Positions 53,198-63,317 of a stretch of DNA of 64,000 nucleotides are shown piece after piece. A program made the translations under genes and the position numbers. The stretch lies in the NCBI RefSeq assembly GCF_017874375.1, contig NZ_JAGGLK010000001.1, positions 248,001-312,000 of the forward strand. Direction: 5' to 3'. The notes below the pieces were generated by a model. The model was given only the letters and a program-made list of their open reading frames with translations. It did no database searches and had not been told where the DNA came from. How positions within the stretch are numbered: position 1 is the stretch's first letter; every line of letters starts with the position of its first letter. This stretch comes from Methanohalophilus levihalophilus (lineage in GTDB: Archaea; Halobacteriota; Methanosarcinia; Methanosarcinales; Methanosarcinaceae).

Positions 53198-54247
53198 ATG
53201 GAATTTCTTCCAAGAGATAACAAAAAACCGGAAAACCCACTCTTTGTTTGCGTCCTGGCAAACACAGAAACCGCTTACATCGATGGTCTTTCCGCCGCAG
53301 GCAAAACGGCAAAACTGACTGATTACACTCCGGCAGGAGATGCCGAGGTTCTGGAAACCGGGAACATCATCAGCGTTCCTGTACTTCCAATGACTCCTCC
53401 TTATAACACTCCTACCCCGGGACTCACAACAAGAGCCGTACTTACCCTGACAGGTGTACCCCACGTCTTCGTGAGATCTGGAATGAAACTCACGCCGGAA
53501 GTCCCGATGATTGATCTTGAAACCGAAGCCGGATCTGACATACGTAATGAGGTGGCGGTCAAGGATCCGAAGGGAATTTTCGACAGGGCTGAAGCTGTCG
53601 GTAAGGATCTCAGGGACAAATCCGATTTCATTGTAATCGGGGAAAGTATTCCTGCGGGAACCACCACTGCATGGGCGGTACTGGATGCCATGGGCTATGA
53701 CGGTGTTGTAAGCAGCAGTTCCTGTGAAAATCCCATAGGACTCAAGGAAGAAGTTGTATGTGCAGCTCTCAAGTCATCAGGTATTACCCACGGAAGTCTC
53801 AGGAACAGTCCTCTTGAAGCAGTCCGCAGTGTCGGTGATCCAATGATGCCTGCAGTTGCAGGTCTTGTTTCCGGAATTGGTGACAAGCGTGTTATTCTTG
53901 CAGGTGGAACCCAGATGGCTGCGGTGTTTGCTGTCATCAAACACTTGGGAATCAATACCGATAATCTGTCAATTGTGACCACAAGCTATGTTGCAAATGA
54001 TGAATCAGCTACCTTTAACGAGTTAATAGAACAGCTTGGTGCGGAAATGTTCCATGTTGATCCCGGATATGGCCAGTCCAGTCATGTGGGATTGCAGCAG
54101 TATGAGAAGGGTCATGTCAAGGAAGGCGTAGGTGCCGGAGGCGCTCTTTACCTTGCACATCTCCTTGGTGTTACCAGGGAACAGGTGCGTGAAGAAGTCG
54201 AGAAGATCTGCGAGGAACTTGCGGATCTGATTGAGGAAAAGGAGTAA
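53198..54247 (+). CDS. cobT: Nicotinate-nucleotide:dimethylbenzimidazole phosphoribosyltransferase-type protein (archaeal CobT)
   Basis: 349 residues of the archaeal CobT family. Visible segments: VPVLPMTPPYNTPTPGLTTR, VIGESIPAGTTTAWAVLDAM, GIGDKRVILAGGTQMAAVFA and GYGQSSHVGLQQYEKGHVKE. The family activates the lower-ligand base for cobamide assembly; methylotrophic methanogens need corrinoids for methyltransferases. Substrate may be a base other than dimethylbenzimidazole. ATG 53198 is preferred; a GTG nine bases earlier is an alternative. Confidence 0.88.
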   Translation: MEFLPRDNKKPENPLFVCVLANTETAYIDGLSAAGKTAKLTDYTPAGDAEVLETGNIISVPVLPMTPPYNTPTPGLTTRAVLTLTGVPHVFVRSGMKLTPEVPMIDLETEAGSDIRNEVAVKDPKGIFDRAEAVGKDLRDKSDFIVIGESIPAGTTTAWAVLDAMGYDGVVSSSSCENPIGLKEEVVCAALKSSGITHGSLRNSPLEAVRSVGDPMMPAVAGLVSGIGDKRVILAGGTQMAAVFAVIKHLGINTDNLSIVTTSYVANDESATFNELIEQLGAEMFHVDPGYGQSSHVGLQQYEKGHVKEGVGAGGALYLAHLLGVTREQVREEVEKICEELADLIEEKE

Positions 54248-54318
54248 GCACAAACCTTTTCCACCGCTAACTATATTATTGATGAATTGCATCCAATTGA
54301 TGCCTAAAGCGTTATCAA

Positions 54319-54520
54319 GGGGTTGTGGCCTAGCCAGGAATGGCGACGGGCTCCAGCGGATAAATGATGAGCAACGGGTCTACTGAGACTTGCCCGACGG
54401 GGCATGTCGGTGAGGAGCCGTTGGAGCACTGATATGTGTTCACCAGAACCTTCAAAATGCTGCTACGAGCAGCGGTTCGGAGAGACCCGTCGATCGTGAG
54501 TTCGAATCTCACCAACCCCA
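54319..54520 (+). tRNA. tRNA-Trp (anticodon CCA) with 128-nt intron
   Basis: Acceptor GGGGTTG pairs with CAACCCC, discriminator A; T arm GTGAG-TTCGAAT-CTCAC. The anticodon loop CTCCAGA is interrupted after position 37: 5' exon 54319-54356, intron 54357-54484, 3' exon 54485-54520. The anticodon stem is ACGGG/CCCGT. Exon borders are set by the stem and by the usual archaeal 37/38 position. Confidence 0.92.
54364..54432 (+). ncRNA. Box C/D guide RNA within the tRNA-Trp intron
   Basis: Box C ATGATGA (54364-54370), D' CTGA (54383-54386), C' GTGAGGA (about 54410-54416) and box D CTGA (54429-54432). The guide before D (TTGGAGC) pairs with the anticodon region and by the five-base rule targets C34. 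The guide before D' (ACGGGTCT) pairs with the 3' exon and targets position 39. This matches the known haloarchaeal intron that guides 2'-O-methylation of its own pre-tRNA. Confidence 0.85.
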
Positions 54521-54601
54521 CGTTCCTTTCTTTTTTATATCTATTACTATATTATTTAGATAAGTTTCTTATATGTTTAAACTATAGCTTAGTCTGGTTG
54601 C

Positions 54602-56557
54602 ATGGAGAAAACTTCTTTTGATGTAGTTTTTAGTCGTCTGGATTTCAAGTTAATGTTTTCAGTGGGAATCATTATCGCTATCTTGCTATCATTTATGTTT
54701 TTTCATATTGCTTCCGATATTGAAAGACAGTTTTATTCTGAACTTGATGCACAGGCCGAGGTATCTTTTGAGCAAATAGTTTTAACCAGGCAATGGAATG
54801 CTGATTATGGCGGGGTATTTGTTGAAAAGAAGGACGGCATTCACTCTAATCCTTATCTCATGGAGCTTGGACTAAATCCTGATATCACGACGATTGATGG
54901 TACCAATTATACCATAAAAAATCCTGCTTTGATGACACGGGAAATATCTTCCTATTCAAAAGACAGTGGTGTATTCAGCTTTCGCATAACAAGTCTTGAT
55001 CCTGTGAATCCGCTTAATGAGCCGAATGCTTTTGAAGCTGAATCCCTGCGGCAATTTGAGAACGGTACTGAAAGCACCAATACCCAGTTGATTGTAAACG
55101 GTTCACGGTACTACAATTATATGGCTCCTCTTCATACCAATGAAGGATGCATCGAGTGTCATAGTGACTATGAAGTAGGGGATGTTCAGGGCGGTATAAG
55201 CTTATTGTTGCCCATGGATTCCCGATATGATGCAATACAAAAAGATAAGATGCATGTCCTGATTATTGCCCTTCTTACAATAGGTTCGGTTGAGCTTTTC
55301 TTGTTTGGTATCACAACACGTTTTGTTTCAAACCCAATAAGGGAATTAACGAAAGGTGCAAGTGAAATATCCAACGGGAACCTGAAGTACCGCGTAAGCA
55401 TTAATTCATCCGATGAAATAGGCCAGTTAGGGACCACATTTAATAAGATGGCAGTTGACCTTGACAACTCCATTAAGGAAATGACTGAATCCTACGAATG
55501 GTTCCAGAATGTATTCATTAATTCTTATGATGCCATCAATATCTCGATTAATGGGAAGACTGTTTATGTGAATCCTGCCTATATGCTGCTGTTCGGTTAT
55601 GGTGAACCGGAAATTGTTGGACAGCCATTCGAGTTTGTTTTTGCAAAAGAATCCAGGTCTAAAATCCATGATGCGATCGAATCCTTTGAATCCACGAATG
55701 CCGTTCTCCAGCGTGTGGAAGCAGTAGGCGTGACAAAGGATAAAAAAGAGGTATTCCTTGACATTTCCTTCTCATTTATGGAAACTAAAGGTGAGCGTTA
55801 TACAATTGCTATTCTGAAGGATGATACTGAGAAAAAGGTTGCAGAAGAAGCTCGTTTGAAAAATGCCGAACTACTTCGTTCAAATGAACTTAAAGACATG
55901 TTTACTGACATTATGCGTCATGACTTGCTGAATCCTGTGGGTGTAATTTCCGGTTATTCCGAACTCCTTCTTGATATGGAAGATGATGACAGGAAAAAAC
56001 GCTATGTTGCGAATATCCACAGAAGTGCAAAAAGCCTTACTGATATGATTGAGTATGCTGCTCTTCTTGCCAGGCTTGAAAGTGTGGATAAAATTGACTA
56101 TGAGTCACTGGATCTTGCGGTAATCATAAGGGATGTCACCAAGAACCTGGAATTGCAATTTAATGGTCACGAACTTGAATTTGGATTTGGGGATGATGCT
56201 TACCTCGTTGAGGCTCATACTATGATTGAATCCGTATTCCAGAACCTGATTTCAAATGCTATTAAGTACAGTCCTGAAAAGTCGAGGATTGAAGTTAATA
56301 TAATTGATGATGGAGATCTTTGGAGGGTTGACGTTATCGATGAGGGTGAAGGTATTTCTGATGAGGATAAACCCTATGTTTTCGATAGGTTCAAACGTGT
56401 AAGCAAAGGTAACATTAAAGGCAATGGTCTTGGTCTTGCAATTGTGAAGAAAATAGTTGACTTACATTCCGGGAAAATTATCGTTTCAGATAATCCCGCA
56501 GGAAAGGGCAGCGTATTTTCTGTCTGGCTCAGGAAAGCCCGCGATAAAAACATTTAA
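54602..56557 (+). CDS. Haem-binding membrane histidine kinase (Tll0287-like, HAMP, PAS)
   Basis: 651 residues. One N-terminal helix (LMFSVGIIIAILLSFMFFHI), an extracytoplasmic DUF3365/Tll0287-like domain (about 40-205) with a c-type haem motif CIECH (C183, C186, H187), a second helix (about 218-238), HAMP, PAS (about 300-410), HisKA with IMRHDLLNPVGV (H440) and HATPase (NLISNAIKY, DEGEGI, GNGLGLAIV). The haem outside the membrane suggests sensing of redox state or a gas ligand. No response regulator is adjacent. ATG 54602. Confidence 0.88.
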   Translation: MEKTSFDVVFSRLDFKLMFSVGIIIAILLSFMFFHIASDIERQFYSELDAQAEVSFEQIVLTRQWNADYGGVFVEKKDGIHSNPYLMELGLNPDITTIDGTNYTIKNPALMTREISSYSKDSGVFSFRITSLDPVNPLNEPNAFEAESLRQFENGTESTNTQLIVNGSRYYNYMAPLHTNEGCIECHSDYEVGDVQGGISLLLPMDSRYDAIQKDKMHVLIIALLTIGSVELFLFGITTRFVSNPIRELTKGASEISNGNLKYRVSINSSDEIGQLGTTFNKMAVDLDNSIKEMTESYEWFQNVFINSYDAINISINGKTVYVNPAYMLLFGYGEPEIVGQPFEFVFAKESRSKIHDAIESFESTNAVLQRVEAVGVTKDKKEVFLDISFSFMETKGERYTIAILKDDTEKKVAEEARLKNAELLRSNELKDMFTDIMRHDLLNPVGVISGYSELLLDMEDDDRKKRYVANIHRSAKSLTDMIEYAALLARLESVDKIDYESLDLAVIIRDVTKNLELQFNGHELEFGFGDDAYLVEAHTMIESVFQNLISNAIKYSPEKSRIEVNIIDDGDLWRVDVIDEGEGISDEDKPYVFDRFKRVSKGNIKGNGLGLAIVKKIVDLHSGKIIVSDNPAGKGSVFSVWLRKARDKNI

Positions 56558-56663
56558 ATGCTATTGTGCTTGTACTACCCCTGTTTCGTTTACGGGATGA
56601 GTTCCCGTTGGTATGTGGTCCCAAAGAGGGCTGAATCATAAAGAACGAAGCACAGGTGAACTA

Positions 56664-57254
56664 ATGTCAAAATCATTTTACGCATACATACGAGACGCAT
56701 GGAAAGATCCTGACAACACTTATGTCAGGGATCTCCGCTGGGAAAGATTACAGGAATGGAGACGTCAGGGCTCAGTTGAAAGAGTAAGGCGTCCAACCCG
56801 TATTGACAGGGCACGCTCCCTTGGTTACAAAGCCAAACAGGGAATCGTTGTTGCTCGCGTACGTGTACGCCGTGGTAGCCTTCGCAAGTCAAGGTACATC
56901 CGTGGTCGCCGTACCCAGCACATGGGTAAAAACAAGATTGTTGCAGAGAAGAGCCTCCAGCGCATTGGTGAGGAAAGAGCTGCACGCAAGTTCCCGAATA
57001 TGGAAGTTCTCAACTCCTACTGGGTTGGCGAAGATGGTAAGCTCAAATGGTTCGAGGTAATTCTCGTAGACCCAAGCCACCCTGCAATCAAAAATGACAA
57101 GGATCTTAACTGGGTATGCAACAGCGCTTCACAGGGACGTGTTTTTCGTGGAAAAACCAGTGCAGGCCGCAAGGGTCGTGGCATGAGATCAAAGGGCACT
57201 GGTACTGAAAAGAACCGCCCAAGCATAAGATCTAACGGCAACAGAGGCAAGTGA
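56664..57254 (+). CDS. rpl15e: Ribosomal protein L15e
   Basis: 196 residues starting [18 protein letters not shown], with the basic core [20 protein letters not shown] and [21 protein letters not shown] large-subunit protein found in archaea and eukaryotes. ATG 56664 is chosen by family start and GGTGA upstream. First gene of the superoperon running to the window end; its stop overlaps the next start. Confidence 0.96.
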   Translation: MSKSFYAYIRDAWKDPDNTYVRDLRWERLQEWRRQGSVERVRRPTRIDRARSLGYKAKQGIVVARVRVRRGSLRKSRYIRGRRTQHMGKNKIVAEKSLQRIGEERAARKFPNMEVLNSYWVGEDGKLKWFEVILVDPSHPAIKNDKDLNWVCNSASQGRVFRGKTSAGRKGRGMRSKGTGTEKNRPSIRSNGNRGK

Positions 57255-57706
57255 TTCATTACATCCTTTTGCGTGCCACTGCGCATGCAACAGAAGATCG
57301 GTCCAGGGTACTTCAAGCCCTGAACCTTTTTTTACCGGAAAATTATACAACAGATACGTCTGGCAATTCCGGTAACATTGATTCCATGGAGATAGAGGGA
57401 CATCATGGGAATCCCATGGTTCTCTTTTCTGTAACCCTCAAGCGCAAACCTGAAATCAAGGCTTTTGCGGAAAAACTCAATAAAGGTTTATCCCCGGAAA
57501 ACCGTGATGTTTTGCTTGGGGAACTCCATGAAAGGCTGGACGATGAGCTAATGCTCCATTTACGCTTTGACAAACAACAGGCGTATCTGGGCAACGTTTC
57601 TTTTTCAGATTCCCCGGATTCCATCGTAGTTAAGCTAAAGATAGCTACATATCCTAAAAACATGGAAAAAGCAATTCAGGTGCTGGAGGATCTCTTTGCC
57701 GCATAA
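57251..57706 (+). CDS. RNA-binding protein of the exosome operon (PF01877 type)
   Basis: 151 residues with [36 protein letters not shown] and [20 protein letters not shown]. The family is related to ribosomal protein L5 and is nearly always linked to exosome and RNase P genes in archaea. GTG 57251 overlaps the L15e stop, and the 3' end overlaps rnp3 by 11 bases. Confidence 0.85.
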   Translation: MIHYILLRATAHATEDRSRVLQALNLFLPENYTTDTSGNSGNIDSMEIEGHHGNPMVLFSVTLKRKPEIKAFAEKLNKGLSPENRDVLLGELHERLDDELMLHLRFDKQQAYLGNVSFSDSPDSIVVKLKIATYPKNMEKAIQVLEDLFAA

Positions 57707-58409
57707 ATATTATGACCTTTGTATTCACTCTTCTCCGGAAGGGGAGCATGACTGTGGCCAGATGCTGGCTATGGCACAATATCTGGGTTATAGCGGTGTA
57801 TGCATTTCAAACCATTCAGATTCCATAGATCCTGACATCCCTGCTGGTGGTGGGTCAATAAATGTTTGCAACGGGATAGAAATTCGTGTGTCAAAACCTT
57901 CAAAACTTCACGGATTGATAGGTAAATACCGTACTGAAAAAGATGTGATAATAGTTCACGGTGGGACTGAATCCATCAATCGTGCAGCAGTTGAAAATCC
58001 GAATGTTGATGTGCTCAATCATCCCTTTACCCAGAAAGATAGTGGAATGAATCATGTGCTGGCAAAAGAAGCTGCAGAAAATAATGTTGCTCTGGCATTT
58101 AATGTTGACATCCTGATTCAGCTCAAAGGTGGTAAACGGGTCTATGCTCTCTCCAATTTCAGGAATAACCTGCAACTTGCCCGGAAATATGATGTTCCCA
58201 TTTTGTTAACTACCAATGCAATGTCCATTTATGATCTTCGTGCTCCCCGTGAAGTCATAGCTCTTGCAGGTTTATTCGGGATGACCTTTGAGGAAGCAAC
58301 GGCTGCACTTTCTGATGTGCCCGCAGGCATAATATCTCGCAATCGCAGGCTTGCTGGTTCCGTTTGTGACGGTGTGCGTGTAATTGGGACCGAAGGTGAT
58401 GTGCTTTGA
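57696..58409 (+). CDS. rnp3: RNase P protein component 3 (Rpp30)
   Basis: 237 residues of the PHP-like barrel Rpp30 family: YYDLCIHSSPEGEHDCGQML, GVCISNHSD, NGIEIRVSKP, VIIVHGGTESINRAAVEN, DVLNHPF, and TTNAMSIYDLRAPREV. Pairs with Rnp2 in the archaeal RNase P that matures tRNA 5' ends. TTG 57696 start; overlaps rnp2. Confidence 0.93.
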   Translation: MPHKYYDLCIHSSPEGEHDCGQMLAMAQYLGYSGVCISNHSDSIDPDIPAGGGSINVCNGIEIRVSKPSKLHGLIGKYRTEKDVIIVHGGTESINRAAVENPNVDVLNHPFTQKDSGMNHVLAKEAAENNVALAFNVDILIQLKGGKRVYALSNFRNNLQLARKYDVPILLTTNAMSIYDLRAPREVIALAGLFGMTFEEATAALSDVPAGIISRNRRLAGSVCDGVRVIGTEGDVL

Positions 58410-58768
58410 AGATCCTTCCTCCGACATTACGGCCGCAACGACGGTATCTTGCTTTTGAAGTCATATCAGAAAAAGATGTTTCAAGGGATGCCTTGTTGCG
58501 TGAAATTTTTCCGGCTGCCTCATATCTTCTTGGAGATCTGGTTTCCAGCCAGTGCGAAATAAGGTTACTTGATTTTGATTATCCTTTTGGAATCCTGAGA
58601 TGTCTCAGGGATTCTGAAGAACTTACGCGCACGGTATTATGTGTTATTAGTTCCATAGACGGCACTCCCGCCTTTATCCGTGTACTTGGTGTTTCAGGTA
58701 CGATAAAGGCAGCTACAGAAAAGTATATTGAAGGGCAGGAAGCCTACGATGTACACAGTCACTTATAA
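58406..58768 (+). CDS. rnp2: RNase P protein component 2 (Pop5)
   Basis: 120 residues: PTLRPQRRYLAFEVISEKDV, ASYLLGDLVSSQCEIRLLDF, FGILRCLRD and FIRVLGVSGTIKAA. Forms a heterotetramer with Rnp3. TTG 58406 overlaps the rnp3 stop. Confidence 0.92.
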   Translation: MKILPPTLRPQRRYLAFEVISEKDVSRDALLREIFPAASYLLGDLVSSQCEIRLLDFDYPFGILRCLRDSEELTRTVLCVISSIDGTPAFIRVLGVSGTIKAATEKYIEGQEAYDVHSHL

Positions 58769-58838
58769 ATGCAGAGAAACAATATTATACGTTGTTGTTA
58801 TTATCACACGCATAAAAATTAGTAGGAGATGAAGTAGA

Positions 58839-59600
58839 ATGCAAATGGCGCCACAAATGGGTTACGATAGAGCCATTACTGTTTTTAGTCCGGATGGCAG
58901 ACTTTTCCAGGTAGAATATGCTCGTGAAGCTGTTAAAAGGGGTACTACAGCTGCCGGTATTAAGGCAAAGGACGGGGTTGTCCTGCTTGTTGACAAGCGT
59001 ATTACAAGCAGATTGATTGAAGCTGAATCAATTGAAAAGATTTTCCAGATTGATGAGCATATAGGTGTAGCTACATCAGGTCTTGTGGCTGATGCCAGGG
59101 CCCTTGTAGATAGGGCACGTGTTGAGTCACAGGTAAACATGGTCTCTTATGACGAGCCAATAAATGTTGAAGTTCTTGCCAAGAAACTCTGTGATCACAA
59201 GCAGACATATACCCAGTATGGTGGAGTACGTCCTTACGGTACAGCTCTTTTGATTGCGGGAGTCGACGGTAAAATCCCAAGGCTCTTTGAAACCGATCCA
59301 AGCGGTGCACTTCTTGAATACAAGGCAACAGCTATAGGTGCCGGAAGAAATGCATTTATGGAAGTCTTTGAAGAGAAATATGATTCTGAAATCGGTGTTG
59401 AAGATGCCATTATGCTTGGTATGGAGGCTCTCTACCATGCATCGGACATGAAACTTGATGCTGCAACCCTTGAAGTAGGCGTTGTCACCTCTGAAGATGG
59501 TATTTTCAGGAAATATTCCTATGATGAAGTCGAGGCATACGTAGAGCGTACCCTTGAAGCTCATAAGGAAGATGCAGAAGAACAAAAAGATGAAGAATGA
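58839..59600 (+). CDS. psmA: Proteasome alpha subunit
   Basis: 253 residues. N-terminal gate sequence [20 protein letters not shown] and [35 protein letters not shown] later. An acidic tail ([14 protein letters not shown]) ends the protein. Forms the outer rings of the 20S proteasome. GGAGATGA precedes the ATG; an own promoter may lie in the 70-base gap upstream. Confidence 0.97.
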   Translation: MQMAPQMGYDRAITVFSPDGRLFQVEYAREAVKRGTTAAGIKAKDGVVLLVDKRITSRLIEAESIEKIFQIDEHIGVATSGLVADARALVDRARVESQVNMVSYDEPINVEVLAKKLCDHKQTYTQYGGVRPYGTALLIAGVDGKIPRLFETDPSGALLEYKATAIGAGRNAFMEVFEEKYDSEIGVEDAIMLGMEALYHASDMKLDAATLEVGVVTSEDGIFRKYSYDEVEAYVERTLEAHKEDAEEQKDEE

Positions 59601-59624
59601 TCACATTGAACAAGGTGTATTTTT

Positions 59625-60317
59625 ATGATATCACTTGATGAAGCACTGATTGCAAGGCTCAAAAAAGGCAGCAAGCATTTTGAAGTATTTGTGGACCCTG
59701 ATGGTGCTCTTGAATATAAGAAAGGCAAAGAACTCGATCTCGAGGACATTCTTGCTGCAGATTCTATTTTTACGGATGCAAAGAAAGGCGATCATGCTTC
59801 AGAAAACCAGTTAATTGACAATTTTGGTACTGATGATCTTTACGAAATCGCTGATAATATCATCAAACACGGCGAATTACAGCTTACTCAGGAGCAGAGA
59901 AAGCATTTTCTCGAGGAGAAAACAAAGCAGGTAATCAATATTATTGCCCAGAATGCTTTGAATCCTCAGACAAGGGCTCCCCATCCTCCATCCAGGATTG
60001 AGCATGCAATGGAAGAAGCTAAATTTCACATTGACCCCCTTAAAAGTGTGGATGAACAGGTTAATGAGGCAATGAAAGCAATCAGGCCTATTATTCCAAT
60101 TCGTTTTGAGGAAGTTGACGTTGAAGTGCATGTACCTGCTTCATATGCGGCAAAATCCTACGGCGAAATTGCTCACTTTTCCACCATTGTAAAAGAAAAC
60201 TGGTTAAATGATGGTTCATGGGTTGGCGTTGTCAGGATGCCTGCCGGAATACAGAATGACTTTTATGGTCTTGTAAATCGTCTTACCAAAGGGGATGCAG
60301 AGACCAAACTTCTCTGA
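59625..60317 (+). CDS. sdo1: SBDS/Sdo1 ribosome-maturation protein
   Basis: 230 residues with the FYSH domain (SLDEALIARLKKGSKHFEVF, VDPDGALEYKKG), a helical middle (QVINIIAQNALNPQTRAPHP) and the C-terminal ferredoxin-like domain (MKAIRPIIPIRFEEVDVEVH). Helps release the anti-association factor aIF6 from the large subunit. Lies between psmA and rrp4 as in other archaea. Confidence 0.95.
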   Translation: MISLDEALIARLKKGSKHFEVFVDPDGALEYKKGKELDLEDILAADSIFTDAKKGDHASENQLIDNFGTDDLYEIADNIIKHGELQLTQEQRKHFLEEKTKQVINIIAQNALNPQTRAPHPPSRIEHAMEEAKFHIDPLKSVDEQVNEAMKAIRPIIPIRFEEVDVEVHVPASYAAKSYGEIAHFSTIVKENWLNDGSWVGVVRMPAGIQNDFYGLVNRLTKGDAETKLL

Positions 60318-60329
60318 GAGGCAATCAGA

Positions 60330-61166
60330 ATGGACCGCAAGATTGTTTTTCCCGGTCAACTTCTCTCTGAGAAAGCTTCAGATTCAGGTAAGGGTACTTA
60401 TGTGAAGAATGGGAAGGTTTATTCCCTTTTTTACGGAGTTGCCAATCTCAAGAACAAAGCAAGTGTTGTTCCTTTTTCCGGGCGCTATTCTCCTCATGCA
60501 AGAGATCAGGTTATCGGAAAAGTAATTGAAGTGACATCTTCTAACTGGATTTTTGAAATTGGAGCACCTTATGACGGTCTTCTTCATGTTTCTGAATATC
60601 CGCGACGTGTGGATAATTCAATGATGAGGAAAACCATGGATATAGGTGATTCAGCTATCTTGCGGATAAAAGATGTAAGTGCTTTCAAGAAAGTAGAACT
60701 CACCATGAGGGATCACGGGCTGCGTGTATTGCGCAGGGGCAGGATTATTGAAGTACAGCCTGCCAAGGTTCCCAGGATAATCGGCCATAGCGGGTCTATG
60801 GTTTCTATCCTGAAACGTGAGACAAATTGTGATATTTTCATAGGCCAGAATGGTCGTATATGGATTAACGGTAAAGATGCCGATATGGAGCGTCTTAGTG
60901 AAGCAATTCGTATAATTGAACGCGAATCCCATACCTCGGGACTTACGGATCGTATCAGTCACTTCCTGAAAGGTGACGAAGAAGATTCAGAAGTTGTAGA
61001 AGAATTAGAGGTAGCTGAGGAGGAACCTGAAGAGGTTGAAGAGTTGATTCCGGAAGAGGACGAGGAAGAAGAGATGGAAGAAGAAGTCCTGTCTCCTGAT
61101 GAAGTCGGTTATACAGAAGACGCATGCAGAAAGATGGATGTACTGCTTGATGATGAAAAGCAGTAA
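60330..61166 (+). CDS. rrp4: Exosome subunit Rrp4 (S1 and KH domains)
   Basis: 278 residues. N-terminal domain (KIVFPGQLLSEKASDSGKGT), S1 domain (HARDQVIGKVIEVTSSNWIF), KH domain (VPRIIGHSGSMVSILKRET) and an unusually long acidic tail (about residues 212-265). It caps the Rrp41/Rrp42 ring and binds substrate RNA. The acidic tail is shared in kind with the Rrp41 of this window. Confidence 0.95.
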   Translation: MDRKIVFPGQLLSEKASDSGKGTYVKNGKVYSLFYGVANLKNKASVVPFSGRYSPHARDQVIGKVIEVTSSNWIFEIGAPYDGLLHVSEYPRRVDNSMMRKTMDIGDSAILRIKDVSAFKKVELTMRDHGLRVLRRGRIIEVQPAKVPRIIGHSGSMVSILKRETNCDIFIGQNGRIWINGKDADMERLSEAIRIIERESHTSGLTDRISHFLKGDEEDSEVVEELEVAEEEPEEVEELIPEEDEEEEMEEEVLSPDEVGYTEDACRKMDVLLDDEKQ

Positions 61167-61203
61167 TTTTAGTTATAAGTAAGCAGGAATATGCGGAGAA
61201 CTA

Positions 61204-62073
61204 ATGATGAGTGACAAACCAGAACGTTTCATTGATGAAAATGGTATACGTCTTGACGGAAGACGTGTTGATGAAATCCGTCCCATGAAAATTGAATTAG
61301 GTGTATTATCAAGAGCTGATGGTTCATGTTACCTTGAATGGGGTAACAACAAAGTACTGGCAGCCGTTTATGGACCACGTGAACTTCACCCGCGCAGGTT
61401 ACAGCGTCCAAACGAAGCGCTTGTAAGGTATCGATATAATATGGCTGCTTTTTCTGTTGAGGATCGTATAAGACCAGGTCCCAGCAGGCGCAGTACTGAA
61501 ATTTCAAAAGTAAGCGGAGAAGCCTTCGAGCCTGTTGTAATGAAGCAAGACTATCCAGGTGCAGTTATTGATGTAATGACTGAGATCCTTCAGGCAGATG
61601 CCGGTACAAGGACAGCAGCTATTAACGCAGCTACCCTTGCTTTGGCAGATGCGGGTATTCCTATGAAAGGCCTTGTTGCAGCATGTGCAGTTGGAAAAGT
61701 TGACGGTCAGCTTGTTCTTGATCTCAACAAACCTGAAGACAATTATGGTGATGCGGATTTACCTATTGCCATGACGCAGGATGGCGAAATAACCTTACTT
61801 CAGATGGATGGCCACTTGACTCCGGAAGAATTCAAAACCGGTGTTGAAATGGTAAAGAAAGGCTGTGAACAAATTTTCGAGATGCAGCGCGAAGTTTTAA
61901 TGGCCAGATTCGGAGAAATTGCCGAAGAGGCCACCGAGGAGATTCTTGAAGCAGAGGAAGAAGCTGAAGAAGCATCTGCTGATGTTCCGGAAGAACAGGA
62001 AGAAACTGAAGAACTGGATGAGGAAGAATCAACTGAAGACGAAGAACTGGAAGGTGAAGACGATGAGCAATGA
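61204..62073 (+). CDS. rrp41: Exosome catalytic subunit Rrp41
   Basis: 289 residues. RNase PH fold: [58 protein letters not shown], and the active-site segment [12 protein letters not shown]. It degrades RNA 3' to 5' with phosphate and can also add A-rich tails. A long acidic tail after residue 240 extends beyond the usual family length. The stop overlaps rrp42. Confidence 0.96.
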   Translation: MMSDKPERFIDENGIRLDGRRVDEIRPMKIELGVLSRADGSCYLEWGNNKVLAAVYGPRELHPRRLQRPNEALVRYRYNMAAFSVEDRIRPGPSRRSTEISKVSGEAFEPVVMKQDYPGAVIDVMTEILQADAGTRTAAINAATLALADAGIPMKGLVAACAVGKVDGQLVLDLNKPEDNYGDADLPIAMTQDGEITLLQMDGHLTPEEFKTGVEMVKKGCEQIFEMQREVLMARFGEIAEEATEEILEAEEEAEEASADVPEEQEETEELDEEESTEDEELEGEDDEQ

Positions 62074-62845
62074 AGTTATTTCTCGCCTCAAGAAGGATTA
62101 CATTTACAACCTTATGCTCAAGGGAAGTCGCGAAGATGGTCGTTCCTTTGAAGAATTCAGGGATATAGTACTTGAAACCAACGTTATTGACAAAGCCGAA
62201 GGGTCTGCAAAAGTACAAATTGGAGATACCCAGGTAATGGTTGGTGTTAAGCTTCAGGTTGGAACTCCTTTCCCTGATACCCCTGATTCCGGGGTTATCA
62301 TCACCAGCATGGAATTGAACCCAATTGCTTCTCCAAACTTTGAAGCAGGTCCTCCAAGGGAAAATGCAATTGAGATGGCAAGGATTGTAGATCGTGGAAT
62401 TCGCGAATCAGGTGCTATTGATCTTAACAAGCTGTGCATTACCGAAGGTGAGGAAGTCTGGATGGTTTTCATCGATGTTCATGTCCTCAATGACAGTGGA
62501 AACATCCTGAATGCCGCTTCTCTGGGTGCCATTGCCGCACTTATGACTACTACAGTTCCGGGCGAAAGGGAAGGGCGTGGCGAGGATATGCTGATGCCAA
62601 TCCGGGAAATGCCGGTTTCCGTTTCTCTTATCAAAATAGGCGAGGAAATGTTTATTGATCCTACATACGGAGAAGAAGATGTTTGCGAAGCCAGGATTAC
62701 TGTGACTTCAAATCAGGATGGATCTATCTGTGCCATGCAAAAGAGTGGCTCAGGATCACTTTCCGAAGAGCAGCTTTTGCACTCTGTTGATGTAGCAAGA
62801 GCTAAAGCATCTGAAATACGCGAAAAGTATTTATTAGAGATATAA
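62063..62845 (+). CDS. rrp42: Exosome structural subunit Rrp42
   Basis: 260 residues beginning [20 protein letters not shown], with [40 protein letters not shown] and [16 protein letters not shown]. Pairs with Rrp41 in the hexameric ring. ATG 62063 with AGGTGAAG upstream; the open frame extends earlier but that part is the other frame of the Rrp41 acidic tail. Confidence 0.96.
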   Translation: MSNEVISRLKKDYIYNLMLKGSREDGRSFEEFRDIVLETNVIDKAEGSAKVQIGDTQVMVGVKLQVGTPFPDTPDSGVIITSMELNPIASPNFEAGPPRENAIEMARIVDRGIRESGAIDLNKLCITEGEEVWMVFIDVHVLNDSGNILNAASLGAIAALMTTTVPGEREGRGEDMLMPIREMPVSVSLIKIGEEMFIDPTYGEEDVCEARITVTSNQDGSICAMQKSGSGSLSEEQLLHSVDVARAKASEIREKYLLEI

Positions 62846-62882
62846 ATCTTATACAAGGATTCAAATCAGGAGATTGATTATC

Positions 62883-63170
62883 ATGGCCAAAAAATATACC
62901 AAAAAAGGACGGATATCCCGCTCTGCCGGCAGGTTCGGTACAAGGTATGGACGTAAAGACCGTAAGATAGTGGCAAACATTGAAGAGCGCATGCATGCTC
63001 CTCACAAATGTAACAATTGTGCAAGACCATCTGTGAGAAGAATTGGTACAGGCATCTGGAAATGCAAAAAATGTGGATATACCTTTGCAGGCGGTACCTA
63101 TCTACCTTCCACAACAATGGGAAGGTCAGTAGCAAGGTATGTCAGCAAAGCCACTGAACAGGTTGAGTAA
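62883..63170 (+). CDS. rpl37ae: Ribosomal protein L37Ae
   Basis: 95 residues with [20 protein letters not shown] and a C4 zinc ribbon (CNNC ... [11 protein letters not shown]). ATG 62883 with GGAG 9 bases upstream. Confidence 0.95.
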   Translation: MAKKYTKKGRISRSAGRFGTRYGRKDRKIVANIEERMHAPHKCNNCARPSVRRIGTGIWKCKKCGYTFAGGTYLPSTTMGRSVARYVSKATEQVE

Positions 63171-63175
63171 AGTCC

Positions 63176-63313
63176 ATGGATTACAAATGTACAAGATGTA
63201 AACGTCCGGTGGAAATCGACTACCAGTACACCGGTATTCGCTGTCCATATTGCGGAAACCGCATTCTTGTGAAGGAAAGGCCTACCAGCATTAAACGCAT
63301 TACGGCTGAGTGA
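63176..63313 (+). CDS. rpoP: RNA polymerase subunit P (Rpb12 type)
   Basis: 45 residues: [28 protein letters not shown]. The four cysteines form the zinc ribbon of archaeal RpoP. Located between rpl37ae and the Brix gene as in other Euryarchaeota. Confidence 0.93.
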   Translation: MDYKCTRCKRPVEIDYQYTGIRCPYCGNRILVKERPTSIKRITAE

Positions 63314-63317
63314 GAGG

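Noticed and set aside
61919-62062. N-terminal extension of Rrp42 by 48 codons
   Set aside because: This part is the alternative frame of the Rrp41 acidic tail; the family start and AGGTGAAG support 62063.
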